From Hyphomicrobiaceae bacterium (GTDB lineage Bacteria; Pseudomonadota; Alphaproteobacteria; Rhizobiales; Hyphomicrobiaceae), in contig JAURWC010000079.1 of NCBI GenBank assembly GCA_030655135.1, forward strand, positions 1 to 64,000: a stretch of 64,000 nt of DNA, in the 5' to 3' direction. Of this stretch, positions 15,913 to 24,611 are shown one piece after another; the first letter of the stretch is position 1; the number at the start of each line of letters is the position of its first letter. Position numbers and translations under genes: made by a program. Under the pieces are notes generated by a model that saw only the letters and a program-made list of their open reading frames with translations, did not search any database and had not been told where the DNA came from.

Positions 15913-17118
15913 CTATGCGGGCCAATCTTCAAAATGTTGGAACAGTTTCTGCAGCCAGTCGGCGCGCACCTCGGGCACCTGAGCCTTGGCGGCGTCGTTC
16001 GGCACGGCTACGACCGCCGTCAAGCCGGCGCTATCGCGTTTCACCTTTATGCTGCCACCGCATTCGCGTGCAGCGAGATATGAAGCAAAGAGCTGTCCCG
16101 GCTCTGCCGCGCCCGCTCGCGCCGCAGCGCTGTAGAGCACACTATCGGCACCGCGTGTCACCTCACGCGCCGCTACACGTAGCTCGGTGCCTGGCGTGCC
16201 TTGAACCTGCCCGCCGGCCAGCGAAACATGGACATCGCCGCCGTCCGGCGCTGCCCCGATCAAGGCCGACAGTGTCCCCGCGACGATGCCGCGCAAAACC
16301 GCCGCCGGCACATCGGTCGTCGCCGCAGCAGCGTCGTCCACCACCACCCGCACCTTCGCCGCGGTGGCCTGTGATGCGGTCTCCGACACCGCCTCTTTCA
16401 ACACGGCCGACAACGATGTTCCAGCCTTGGCGCTGGCGGCACCCAGCTCTCCGGCGACGCGTGCCGCTGCCGCAGCGACCCCGCTCATGTGTTTGGCCTC
16501 CGCCTGCGGCTGCGACCACAGGTCGAGCGCACCGGCCTCATTGAGCGACGGCGAGGCCGTGAAGTTGGCCGCGCAATCGCGCACGTAATCGTCGACCGCC
16601 AGACGTGCGTGACGCAGCTGCGGAAGAGCTGCCGCAATCACGGCGAGATCGCGCGCACGATCCACCGCCATCATGCGCTGGCGAACGATGAGCTTCTCGC
16701 CGATCAACAGCTCGCGCTCAGTTTGCAAGCTGAACACCAGCAGACCTGTCTTTATTTCCTGCCGCAGCAAATCGAAGTCCCACGGCTTCACGATGTAGCG
16801 GAAGATCTCGCCGCGGTTTACCGCCTCGATCGCATCGTCCAGCTCCGAATAGGCCGTCGTCAGCATGCGCACGATGCCGGGGTGTTTGCGCCGCACCGAG
16901 TTCAACAGGCTCACGCCGGAGCGTCCCGGCATTCTCTGATCCGAGATGATGACGCCGATCTTGCCCGGATTGGCATCGACGATCGCTTCGGCCTCGTCGG
17001 CAGACGGCGCGGTGAGCACGGGAAAATCCTTGGCGAAGGCGCGCTCGAAATATTTCAAGGTCTGCCGCTCGTCGTCTACGAGCAGAATCGCCAGCTCAGC
17101 CGTGGGACGAGATTGCAT
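15913..17118 (-). CDS. Receiver protein with degenerate kinase-like output, PhcR-like
   Basis: 401 residues. The receiver (about 9-125) has Asp15/Asp16, phospho-acceptor Asp60 and Lys111, and continues into a long helix. The C-terminal ~230 residues are Ala-rich and resemble a kinase fold in length and order, but have no recognisable H-box, Asn-box or Gly-boxes, so it probably cannot phosphorylate. It may be a decoy or a protein-interaction output. Its ATG lies inside the end of the kinase gene upstream (23-base overlap), so kinase and regulator are made together. Confidence 0.82.
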   Translation of the reverse strand: MQSRPTAELAILLVDDERQTLKYFERAFAKDFPVLTAPSADEAEAIVDANPGKIGVIISDQRMPGRSGVSLLNSVRRKHPGIVRMLTTAYSELDDAIEAVNRGEIFRYIVKPWDFDLLRQEIKTGLLVFSLQTERELLIGEKLIVRQRMMAVDRARDLAVIAAALPQLRHARLAVDDYVRDCAANFTASPSLNEAGALDLWSQPQAEAKHMSGVAAAAARVAGELGAASAKAGTSLSAVLKEAVSETASQATAAKVRVVVDDAAAATTDVPAAVLRGIVAGTLSALIGAAPDGGDVHVSLAGGQVQGTPGTELRVAAREVTRGADSVLYSAAARAGAAEPGQLFASYLAARECGGSIKVKRDSAGLTAVVAVPNDAAKAQVPEVRADWLQKLFQHFEDWPA

Positions 17119-19735
17119 CTACTGCGCCTTTCATTACCATTCTTGCTTCCAACGGCAGATCGAAAGACAGCTCTGCCCACTGCCCCTCTTCACTCTGCGC
17201 CGTCAGCGTACCACCGTGACTGTTGATGATGCTGTGGGATATGCTGAGACCAAGCCCCGTACCGGTTCCCACGTCCCCGGTGGTGTAGAACGGGTCGAAG
17301 ATGCGCGACAGCTTGTCTGCCGGAATTCCGCACCCGTTATCCCTGACGGCCACGACCAGGCGATCACCCCGCACCTTGGCCGAGACCTTGATTGCGCCGA
17401 GCCGTTCCAGCTTCTGACGCCGGATGGCCCGCGCGGAATTGAGAAGGAGGTTCACCAACACCTGCACGACCTGCGATTCGTTTCCGACCACCATATCTGC
17501 GTCCGGCAGGTCGGTCTTGATCTCAATTCCGGATCTTTCGCTGGCCGTAAAGCGCAGCGCGTGCTGCACGGCAGTCGACACATGGAACGGACGGCGCGCT
17601 TCCGCCTTGGTGGGCGCCGAAAAGAGCCGCAGGTCCGATACGATGGTTTGGATCCGCCGGAACCCGTCATGAATGTCGACCAGCATTTCCTTCAGGTCGG
17701 CATCAGCTTCCAGCGCCGGGTTCTGCATGACGAGCGAGAACGCCGTGTTCGCGAAATTGATCGGGTTGTTGATTTCGTGCAGCAAGCCGGCCGCCATGGT
17801 GCCAAGCGCGTTCAGCTTTTCCGAATGCAGCAGCTGCGATTCCGTCTCGCGCAACCGCCGCAGAACTTGCTCCAGGTCGGTATTGCGCGCTTTCAGGTCT
17901 TTCTCCAGCTTGCCCGCTTCGATCAGGTTGCGCAGCCGCGTTTTGATCTCGACGCTGGAGAACGGCTTCGTCATGAAGTCGTCGGCGCCGTTATCTAGCG
18001 CACTCAGCTTCGCTTCGTCGTCGGCGCGCGCCGTGAGCATGACGATTTTCATGCCTTCGATATTCTCGCGGCGCTTGAGAGTTGCGCACACCGCAAGGCC
18101 GTCGATCTTCGGTAGCATGAGGTCCAGAAGCACGATGTCCGGCCTCAATTCGATCGCCGCAGCAAGCCCCGCCTCGCCGTCGCCGGCCTGATAGACATTG
18201 TAGTCGCTATCCAGCATGGCCTTGAGATAGCGTTGCATCTCCGGCTCGTCGTCGACGACGAGCAGCGTCGGCCGCGTGTACCCAAGCTCCGCCGGCTCGG
18301 GCACACCCGCGCGCTCCGTCGCGACCATCCCCCAGGAAACCTCACGCACGGCCTGGCGATGAAACGTCGTGATCGCGTCGACCGGCTCGGTGGAAGGATC
18401 GATCGCCTCGCTGCCTTCCGGTGCCATCGGCAGCGCAACGGTGAAGGTGGTGCCCTCGCCGCGCGCGCTCGTGACGCTGACCTCACCTCCCATGCGCTGC
18501 ACGAGATCCTTGACCAGTGCCAGGCCGAGCCCAAGCCCCTGCTTGCGCCGCGCTGACGAACTGTCGGCCTGCTGAAAGCGCTCGAAGATGCGGTCGAGGC
18601 TTTCCGCGTCGATCCCGATCCCGTTGTCGGCGACAGAAATATAGGCTCGGTCGTCGCGGACATCGGCCGCAACGCGGATCTGCCCGCCCTTCTCAGTAAA
18701 CTTGATGGCGTTGCTCAGCAGATTGATGAACACACGCTCCAAGGCCGCAGCGTCACCCTCCACCACGACCGGCTGGCCAGGGAGTTCGCTGATGAGTTGC
18801 AGCTCCTGCGTTTTTGCCAGATGGCCCACTTGTTCCACGAGCGAACTGACAAGACGGCGGGCATCCACCGGCAAACGTTCCAGCTTCACGTCACCCTGCT
18901 CGAAGCGGATCAGATCGAGAAGATCGTTCACGAGCCGCAACAGCCGCAAGGCCGACTGCTCGATGATGCGCAAAGGTTCGCGCAGAGCCGTCGACCGCGC
19001 TTCGATGCGCCGCTGCAAATCCTGCACTGGGGCGAGAATGAGCGTCAGGGGCGTCCTAAGTTCGTGACTGACATTGGCGAAGAACTCGGATTTGACGCGA
19101 TCGAGCTCCGCCAGCTGCAGGTTGCGCTGTTCAAGTTCGCGCTTCAGCACGAACTCCGTGAACCGCCGCCGCGTGCTGAAATACACTGCCGTGACACCGA
19201 TGGTGCTGGCCAGCAGCATGAAGAAGACGTTGTTGATGAAGCGCGGGGTGTCGAAGCCCGTTTCCTGGTGCAGCAAGCAAGCCAGCACGTAAACGGCCAA
19301 GATCAGCACGGAGAACAAGATGACGTCGCGCACACTGAGCGGCAGCAGGATCCCGATGGCCAGCGGCGCCAACACGAGCGACTCGTAGTACGTCGAGCGC
19401 GTCCCATCGATCGCATAGATCATGTAGGCGATCATCAGGCAGCCCGTGCCCAGCCACAGGTTGATGAGCAGGGTCGGATGCCGCTCGCCAAACTCGGTCC
19501 AGTGCAGAGCGATCACGCCCAGCACGCAGATGATCGCGATGATGCGATACCCCGTCAGCTCCGCGACGAACTGCGGATGCGACGTGACGTCGACGATCAC
19601 GCCGCCCGGTATCAGGAACAGCATCAACCACGCGCCAATCTTCGACTGATCGAAGCGCAGTTTGCGCTCTTCGGCGTCGAAGTCGCGTCGCACGCTTGGG
19701 TTCACCGTATCCGGCGCAGCGGTCATCGGCCTCAC
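17096..19735 (-). CDS. Membrane hybrid kinase: kinase-receiver-kinase, PhcS/CqsS-like
   Basis: 879 residues. Six membrane helices (about 30-190) without a large periplasmic loop, as in CqsS, LqsS and PhcS, which read diffusible lipid-like signals. First kinase: VSHELRTPLT, NLLSNAIKF, DNGIG, GLGLGLAL. Receiver: VVDDEPEM, acceptor Asp in VLLDLMLPKIDG, Lys in MTKPF. Second kinase: LLHEINNP, NLLLNSARAI, DNGCG, GTGLGLSI. Both kinases look intact, which is uncommon. GTG start at 19735 overlaps the methyltransferase TGA (GTGA); ATG at 19726 is the alternative. It probably senses the product of the methyltransferase and passes phosphate to the two adjacent receiver proteins. Confidence 0.87.
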   Translation of the reverse strand: MRPMTAAPDTVNPSVRRDFDAEERKLRFDQSKIGAWLMLFLIPGGVIVDVTSHPQFVAELTGYRIIAIICVLGVIALHWTEFGERHPTLLINLWLGTGCLMIAYMIYAIDGTRSTYYESLVLAPLAIGILLPLSVRDVILFSVLILAVYVLACLLHQETGFDTPRFINNVFFMLLASTIGVTAVYFSTRRRFTEFVLKRELEQRNLQLAELDRVKSEFFANVSHELRTPLTLILAPVQDLQRRIEARSTALREPLRIIEQSALRLLRLVNDLLDLIRFEQGDVKLERLPVDARRLVSSLVEQVGHLAKTQELQLISELPGQPVVVEGDAAALERVFINLLSNAIKFTEKGGQIRVAADVRDDRAYISVADNGIGIDAESLDRIFERFQQADSSSARRKQGLGLGLALVKDLVQRMGGEVSVTSARGEGTTFTVALPMAPEGSEAIDPSTEPVDAITTFHRQAVREVSWGMVATERAGVPEPAELGYTRPTLLVVDDEPEMQRYLKAMLDSDYNVYQAGDGEAGLAAAIELRPDIVLLDLMLPKIDGLAVCATLKRRENIEGMKIVMLTARADDEAKLSALDNGADDFMTKPFSSVEIKTRLRNLIEAGKLEKDLKARNTDLEQVLRRLRETESQLLHSEKLNALGTMAAGLLHEINNPINFANTAFSLVMQNPALEADADLKEMLVDIHDGFRRIQTIVSDLRLFSAPTKAEARRPFHVSTAVQHALRFTASERSGIEIKTDLPDADMVVGNESQVVQVLVNLLLNSARAIRRQKLERLGAIKVSAKVRGDRLVVAVRDNGCGIPADKLSRIFDPFYTTGDVGTGTGLGLSISHSIINSHGGTLTAQSEEGQWAELSFDLPLEARMVMKGAVDAISSHG

Positions 19736-21123
19736 ACGGAAATCTCGAGAAACACGTTGAGATGTGTGTCGTCGTCATAAACACGCGTGGGAAAGTCCGT
19801 GGGCGAGATCGCCCGCATGTCTTCGATGCTGCGGTGGATGATATGCCAGTCCACCACGTGCTCCATGATCCAGCGGGTCGGATTGTCGGGATGCACGTTG
19901 GTCGCCATCACCATGCCGCCGGGCACCGTCCAGCGGCAGAACAGCGTGAGCAGCCGCTGGCAGATGCGATCAGACAGATAGTCGAACAAGCCTGCACAAT
20001 AGATGAAATCAAATTCTCTGATCTCGCCGTTCTCTCCGGCGATCGATTGCTTCAGCAGCTCATGCACCGACCGCTGGACGAACGTGACGTCCATCGGCCG
20101 GTTCGCATCCCGCATAGCCTCGCCGACTTTGTCCTTTGCGTACGCTAGCGTCTCTTCATTGAAGTCAAGCAGCGTGAACTTCAACGCGTCTGCGGCGTCG
20201 CATTCACGGATGAAGCGTTGGATTTCGATCGATGGCCCGCAGCCGACGTTCAAAACCCTGAGCGTCGCGTTGCGCGATTTCGCTTCCCGCGCGCGCTCTT
20301 CCAGGCGCTGCTGCAGGATCGTCAGCCGGTTGCGATGCGCGCGGGCAAGGCCAGCATCCAGATAGAAATCATTGATGAGCTGGGAATACGTCGTTGGCCC
20401 CTCGCGGTCAGCGCGGGCAATCATGTTGACCATTTCGTAATCGCCCGCGTAACCAAGCGGCTTGGTGTACGAACGATGAAAAAAGGGCGCACGCATCATT
20501 AATGGCAGAAGATCGCGCTGCGCGAAGCTGCAATGCGACTCCAGCTCGTCAGCCGTGACGTTCTTGGCTTCGTATTCGAAACGTTGTTGCAACTCGATCA
20601 TTTTTGGCAGCAGCGGAGATTTTAAATTATCGAAGAATTCCGGGCTGAGTCCGGTATTGACGTCGATTGCTCCTTCGTCGTGCATTTCCAGCTGAGCCAA
20701 CCAGAGATTGAGCTGAGAAAGGAACGATCTGAGTTCACCGACGGCAATCTGATATCCTGGCCGGATTCTTTTAGTTTTTTCCCAATCTCCGACGAAGATA
20801 CCCACAGCATTCGACACATCCTCCCGGCCTTGCAGCACGAGCGACATGTCCTGCCACCCGTCGACCAGGGTTGCAGAAACGATGAGCATAAGCCCTGTAT
20901 TCACAAGGCTGCTGACGACGGCCTTGCCACGATAGATGGGGTCTTCGCCCCGCCGGATGACGAGCTCTCGAAGAACTTCGCTCAGCTGGACGATCGAATA
21001 TGGATTATAGACTTCGAAAACAACCGACGATCGGCTGACCCGTAAAAGCGTTCCGCGTGCCGGTATTCCCTGAGAGTTGCTGAATGTAATCAGATCACTG
21101 ATTGAATTCGTGAATGCCGACAT
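19732..21123 (-). CDS. SAM-dependent methyltransferase with PilZ-like N-terminus, PhcB-like
   Basis: 463 residues. The N-terminal ~110 (RGTLLRVSRSSVVFEVYNP through YRGKAVVSSLVNTG) look like a PilZ-type beta-barrel without the classical cyclic-di-GMP Arg motif. A helical middle part follows. The Rossmann methyltransferase (about 290-450) has motif I VLNVGCGPS, acidic LLDFNEE and FDFIYCAGLFDYLSD. Its order before a six-helix kinase matches phcB-phcS, where PhcB methylates a 3-hydroxy fatty acid to give the volatile signal. AGGG lies 6 bases before the ATG. Substrate is inference; other small-molecule methyltransferases are possible. Confidence 0.75.
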   Translation of the reverse strand: MSAFTNSISDLITFSNSQGIPARGTLLRVSRSSVVFEVYNPYSIVQLSEVLRELVIRRGEDPIYRGKAVVSSLVNTGLMLIVSATLVDGWQDMSLVLQGREDVSNAVGIFVGDWEKTKRIRPGYQIAVGELRSFLSQLNLWLAQLEMHDEGAIDVNTGLSPEFFDNLKSPLLPKMIELQQRFEYEAKNVTADELESHCSFAQRDLLPLMMRAPFFHRSYTKPLGYAGDYEMVNMIARADREGPTTYSQLINDFYLDAGLARAHRNRLTILQQRLEERAREAKSRNATLRVLNVGCGPSIEIQRFIRECDAADALKFTLLDFNEETLAYAKDKVGEAMRDANRPMDVTFVQRSVHELLKQSIAGENGEIREFDFIYCAGLFDYLSDRICQRLLTLFCRWTVPGGMVMATNVHPDNPTRWIMEHVVDWHIIHRSIEDMRAISPTDFPTRVYDDDTHLNVFLEISV

Positions 21124-21193
21124 TCGCTACCCTGCTTAGAATCTGGCAGAAACGGAGTGAATATCTGGCATTTCTTGCCGATTCACAAACGTT

Positions 21194-21214
21194 GCTGAGT
21201 TCCTTTAACTCAGC
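21194..21214. promoter_or_regulatory. Perfect inverted repeat in a divergent promoter region
   Basis: GCTGAGTT (21194-21201) and AACTCAGC (21207-21214) are exact complements around CCTTT. It sits in the 219-base gap between the divergent methyltransferase and response-regulator genes, where an operator or a leader hairpin would act on both. Confidence 0.45.
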
Positions 21215-21342
21215 CTGAATGATTGGCCAACAAACTTTACCGCAAACAGATAGCGTAGTGCTAATCGATCACTCGGCACCGGAAAAGTGGGTGCAATTAC
21301 CGGCAGCACCGAATGATCCGACCCCGATAGAGTTCGGCAGAC

Positions 21343-22350
21343 ATGTTCCCATACTTCTACCCGACGACCGTTGCGATCATCGACGACGACCTGCGCTTCT
21401 TGGAAAGCTTCGACGAGCTGTTGCGGCGCGAGTTCATCGTTCGCCGCTTCGCCAACCCGCAACTTGGCTTAAATCATCTCGTAGGCGCCGACGCCGAACA
21501 TCTATCCCGCATTGCCCGCCTGGGCGCGTATGCCACCTCGCATAATTCACCCGCAGATGAATTCGATCGGCTGCAAATTCTGCTGTCGTCCTACATCGGC
21601 CAGCTGCGAGGCTATCCCAATCGTTTTGAAACGGTTTCTGTCGCCATCGTCGACCTCAACATGCCTGGTGTTGATGGCCTGATGATCTGCCGCGCACTAC
21701 GGCGCCGGCCAGTCAGAACCATCCTGCTCACCGGAAACGCGAGCGAGAAGGTCGCGCTCAGCGCCTTCAACGAAGGCTTGATAGACCGCTTCGTCTCCAA
21801 GCACGAACCCGATCTGATGACGATCATCGCATCACACGTCCGCGACCTGCAGAACGCGTATTTCCGGCGCGTTACCACCACCATCAAGGACACGCTGGCC
21901 CTGCAGTGCCTGCGCTTCATGACTGACGGCGCCTTCTTGCGCTTTTTCGCGGATGCCTGCGCGGAACACAGGATCGTGGAGTATTATCTCAAGGCCGACC
22001 CGCCGGGCGTAGAACTGATCCGCTCAGACGGGCAAACGGTCATTCTGATGGTGCTGGACGACCAGGAGGTCCACCGACGCATTGCGGCAGCACGAGACGC
22101 GGGCGGCCCTCCCGAAATGCTGGCGAAAATGGAGAGCGGTGAGATCGTCACGCACTTCCCATCCGAAGGCGGCTACTACGCCCCGAATTTCCGCGATCAC
22201 TGGCCCCGCTATTCGTTCCCCGCCACCCCCGTGGTTGGCGCCACGAGATGGCTGACGGCAAAATTGAAACCAACCGACATCCGCCCGTTCGCGTTGCGCG
22301 ATTTCGTATCGTTCGATTCCTTCGTACGCGAGCGTGCAGACTTGCACTAG
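21343..22350 (+). CDS. Response regulator with enlarged receiver domain, LqsR-like in size and context
   Basis: 335 residues. The acidic pocket (IIDDD, 14-16) and the acceptor Asp104 (VAIVDLNMPGVDG) are about 90 residues apart, where normal receivers have about 40, so roughly 45-50 residues are inserted after the first helix. The Thr (ILLTGNAS) and Lys (FVSKHEPD) switch residues are present. The C-terminal ~150 residues have no DNA-binding motif and match no output domain known to me. It is divergent from the PhcB/PhcS-like pair. LqsR of Legionella is similar in length and also lacks a standard output, but homology is not shown. Confidence 0.78.
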   Translation: MFPYFYPTTVAIIDDDLRFLESFDELLRREFIVRRFANPQLGLNHLVGADAEHLSRIARLGAYATSHNSPADEFDRLQILLSSYIGQLRGYPNRFETVSVAIVDLNMPGVDGLMICRALRRRPVRTILLTGNASEKVALSAFNEGLIDRFVSKHEPDLMTIIASHVRDLQNAYFRRVTTTIKDTLALQCLRFMTDGAFLRFFADACAEHRIVEYYLKADPPGVELIRSDGQTVILMVLDDQEVHRRIAAARDAGGPPEMLAKMESGEIVTHFPSEGGYYAPNFRDHWPRYSFPATPVVGATRWLTAKLKPTDIRPFALRDFVSFDSFVRERADLH

Positions 22351-22388
22351 CGGGCGGCTTATCCGGCAGCAGGCGTCCTGCACCTGGG

Positions 22389-23195
22389 TCAGGCGTCGGT
22401 GCTGGCTTCAATTGGCGGGACGTCCTGGCTCCAGAACAGCGCCTGCCCGATAACCGCGCGAACCATGTCGGCGCGGAAGGGCTTGGTGATAAGAAACGCC
22501 GGCTCGCGGCGCAGTCCGGTCAACAGGCGTTCGGGAAACGCGGTGATGAAAATTGCCGGCACGTCCCGGCTTTGGAGAATTTCCTCTACGGCTTCGATGC
22601 CGCTGGAATCGTCAGCCAGCTTGATATCCGACAAGATGAGATTGGGTTTCACCGACTTTGCCTTCGCGACCGCGCTGGCACGCGTTCGCGAAATGCCGAC
22701 GACGTTGTGCCCCAGGTCGGTGACGATGCTCTCCAGGTCGACCGCGATCAACGGCTCGTCCTCGATGATCAACACATTGACCGCACGTTGAGCCGCGATC
22801 TGCCGCTGCGCCAGCTTGAGCGCGGCGTGCAGCTCTGCCTCCGGCATTTCCAGGATGTGTGCAGCAGCGGACGGAGAAAACCGCTCCATTGCCACGAGCA
22901 GATAGGCTTGGCGCGCCCGCGGCGTCAGCCGGATCAACTGACGCTGAAGTTGCTCAGGCTGGCGCTTGCGCACTTGCTCCGTCGAACGCCAGTAGTCACC
23001 GACCGGGCCAGTCCAGATGCGGGACAGAAGCCGGTAGAGGCGCTGCTTGTCCAACCCCTCTTCGGCCTCGCAATACTCTGCGTCTTCCAAAGTGAGAGAC
23101 ACCAGCGCATCGCCGAGGTGTTGGCTGCCGGTCAATGTCCGCGCATAGCGTCGCAAATCCGGGAGAAATGGGATTACGTCGATCATCTGCCGCAT
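22389..23195 (-). CDS. phyR: PhyR-type general stress response regulator
   Basis: 268 residues. The N-terminal ~125 are an EcfG-sigma-like domain (LPDLRRYARTLTGSQHLGDALV, then LTPRARQAYLLVAMERFSPSAAAHIL), the C-terminal ~120 a receiver (LIIEDEPLIAVDL, acceptor Asp in LILSDIKLADDSSG, ITAFPE, LITKPF). When phosphorylated, such proteins bind the anti-sigma NepR and free EcfG. ATG at 23195 is chosen over TTG at 23216 because GAGGA lies 7 bases before it. nepR and ecfG, often neighbours, are not seen here. It converges on the LqsR-like gene. Confidence 0.92.
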   Translation of the reverse strand: MRQMIDVIPFLPDLRRYARTLTGSQHLGDALVSLTLEDAEYCEAEEGLDKQRLYRLLSRIWTGPVGDYWRSTEQVRKRQPEQLQRQLIRLTPRARQAYLLVAMERFSPSAAAHILEMPEAELHAALKLAQRQIAAQRAVNVLIIEDEPLIAVDLESIVTDLGHNVVGISRTRASAVAKAKSVKPNLILSDIKLADDSSGIEAVEEILQSRDVPAIFITAFPERLLTGLRREPAFLITKPFRADMVRAVIGQALFWSQDVPPIEASTDA

Positions 23196-23489
23196 CTGAG
23201 TATCCTCGCCGGACAATAATGAACCAACGGGCCATTCGCGGCGCCGGAAACGATGCAGTGGCGGGCTTTGCCACTAGGGGCGCTGCACAAGCGCATGCTG
23301 CATCCGATCGGGAAGAGTAACTAGATCGTTCGTTTAGAAACGGACCTTATGATTACCCTAGCTAACCTGGGACCGACAACAAAGAGTTATGCCTTTCGCC
23401 TGCTCATTTTTCTGAACGTTGACAGACAAAGCTACGCCAATAGAGTGCAGCGCAACTCTCACCCCCCTTACATAAGGAAAACGTTGCCG

Positions 23490-24542
23490 ATGGCCGCGAT
23501 CCGCACGCCTGCGAAGTTTTATACCCCTTTGGCTATCGGCGCTCCCGAGCCCCTGCGCGCCGTCCCCACGCGCCTGGAGCGCATGATCCACTTCGTGCCC
23601 CCCCACAACGAAAAGATCCGTGCCAAAATTAAGGATGTCGCCTCGCAAGTGGACGTCGTTCTGGGGAACCTTGAGGACGCCATTCCCGCCGACCAGAAGG
23701 AAGCAGCCCGCAAGGGCTTCATCTCGATGGCCCGAGACAACGACTTCGGCAGCACGGGCCTATGGACCCGGATCAACTGCCTGAACTCGCCCTGGATGCT
23801 CGACGACGTCATCGACATCGTTCGCGAGGCCGGCAACAAGGTCGACGTGATCATGCTGCCGAAGGTCGAGGGTCCCTGGGATATCCACTATCTCGATCAG
23901 TTGCTGGCCCAGCTTGAAGCGCGCCACAGCGTGAAGCGGCCGATCATGATCCACGCAATCCTGGAAACTGCCGAGGGCGTCAACAACATTGAATCGATCG
24001 CGTCGGCGAGCCCCCGCATGCACGGCATGAGCCTGGGTCCGGCAGACCTCGCCGCCTCGCGCGGAATGAAAACCACGCGCGTCGGCGGCGGCCACCCCGA
24101 TTACGGCGTGCTGGCCGATGGCGGCAAGGACGGCGCCACGCGCAGCTTCTATCAGCAGGACCTCTGGCACTACACGGTCGGCCGCATGGTCGACGCTTGC
24201 CTTGCCTACGGTCTCAAGCCGTTCTACGGCCCATTCGGAGACTTCTCCGACAGCGCCGCTTGCGAAGCGCAATTCCGCAACGCATTCCTTCAAGGCTGCC
24301 TCGGCGCCTGGTCGCTGCATCCCTCGCAGATCGACATCGCCAAGCGCGTCTTCTCGCCCGACGTCGCCGAGGTGAAGTTCGCCAAGCGCATCCTCGACGC
24401 GATGCCGGACGGCACGGGCGCCGTAATGATCGACGGCAAGATGCAGGACGACGCCACTTGGAAGCAGGCAAAAGTCATCGTCGATCTGGCCAAGCTCGTC
24501 GCTACCAAGGACAAAGAGCTGGGTGCTGCCTACGGGTTGTAG
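23490..24542 (+). CDS. CoA-ester lyase of the HpcH/HpaI-citrate lyase family (malyl-CoA lyase-like)
   Basis: 350-residue TIM-barrel enzyme. The metal/substrate segments of the malyl-CoA and citramalyl-CoA lyase group are visible: GNLEDAIP with the Asp/Glu pair, [23 protein letters not shown] with the metal-binding Glu, [11 protein letters not shown], and the C-terminal [11 protein letters not shown]. It is longer at the N-terminus than the serine-cycle malyl-CoA lyases (~320), and LGNLEDA replaces their FLDLEDA, so the substrate may differ. AAGGA lies 11 bases before the ATG at 23490. It is followed by a DsrE-like gene and a convergent acyl-CoA ligase, which suggests a pathway that activates an acid and cleaves its CoA ester. 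Confidence 0.82.
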   Translation: MAAIRTPAKFYTPLAIGAPEPLRAVPTRLERMIHFVPPHNEKIRAKIKDVASQVDVVLGNLEDAIPADQKEAARKGFISMARDNDFGSTGLWTRINCLNSPWMLDDVIDIVREAGNKVDVIMLPKVEGPWDIHYLDQLLAQLEARHSVKRPIMIHAILETAEGVNNIESIASASPRMHGMSLGPADLAASRGMKTTRVGGGHPDYGVLADGGKDGATRSFYQQDLWHYTVGRMVDACLAYGLKPFYGPFGDFSDSAACEAQFRNAFLQGCLGAWSLHPSQIDIAKRVFSPDVAEVKFAKRILDAMPDGTGAVMIDGKMQDDATWKQAKVIVDLAKLVATKDKELGAAYGL

Positions 24543-24611
24543 AGCTTGAATTGCGGCGTTGGCCCGGAACGGCTAACGTCGCTCTCGACCTAATTGAACT
24601 TAAGGATCGAA

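Noticed and set aside
14672-22350. LuxI/LuxR-type quorum sensing
   Set aside because: No autoinducer-synthase or LuxR DNA-binding motif is present; the genes fit a kinase-based system instead.
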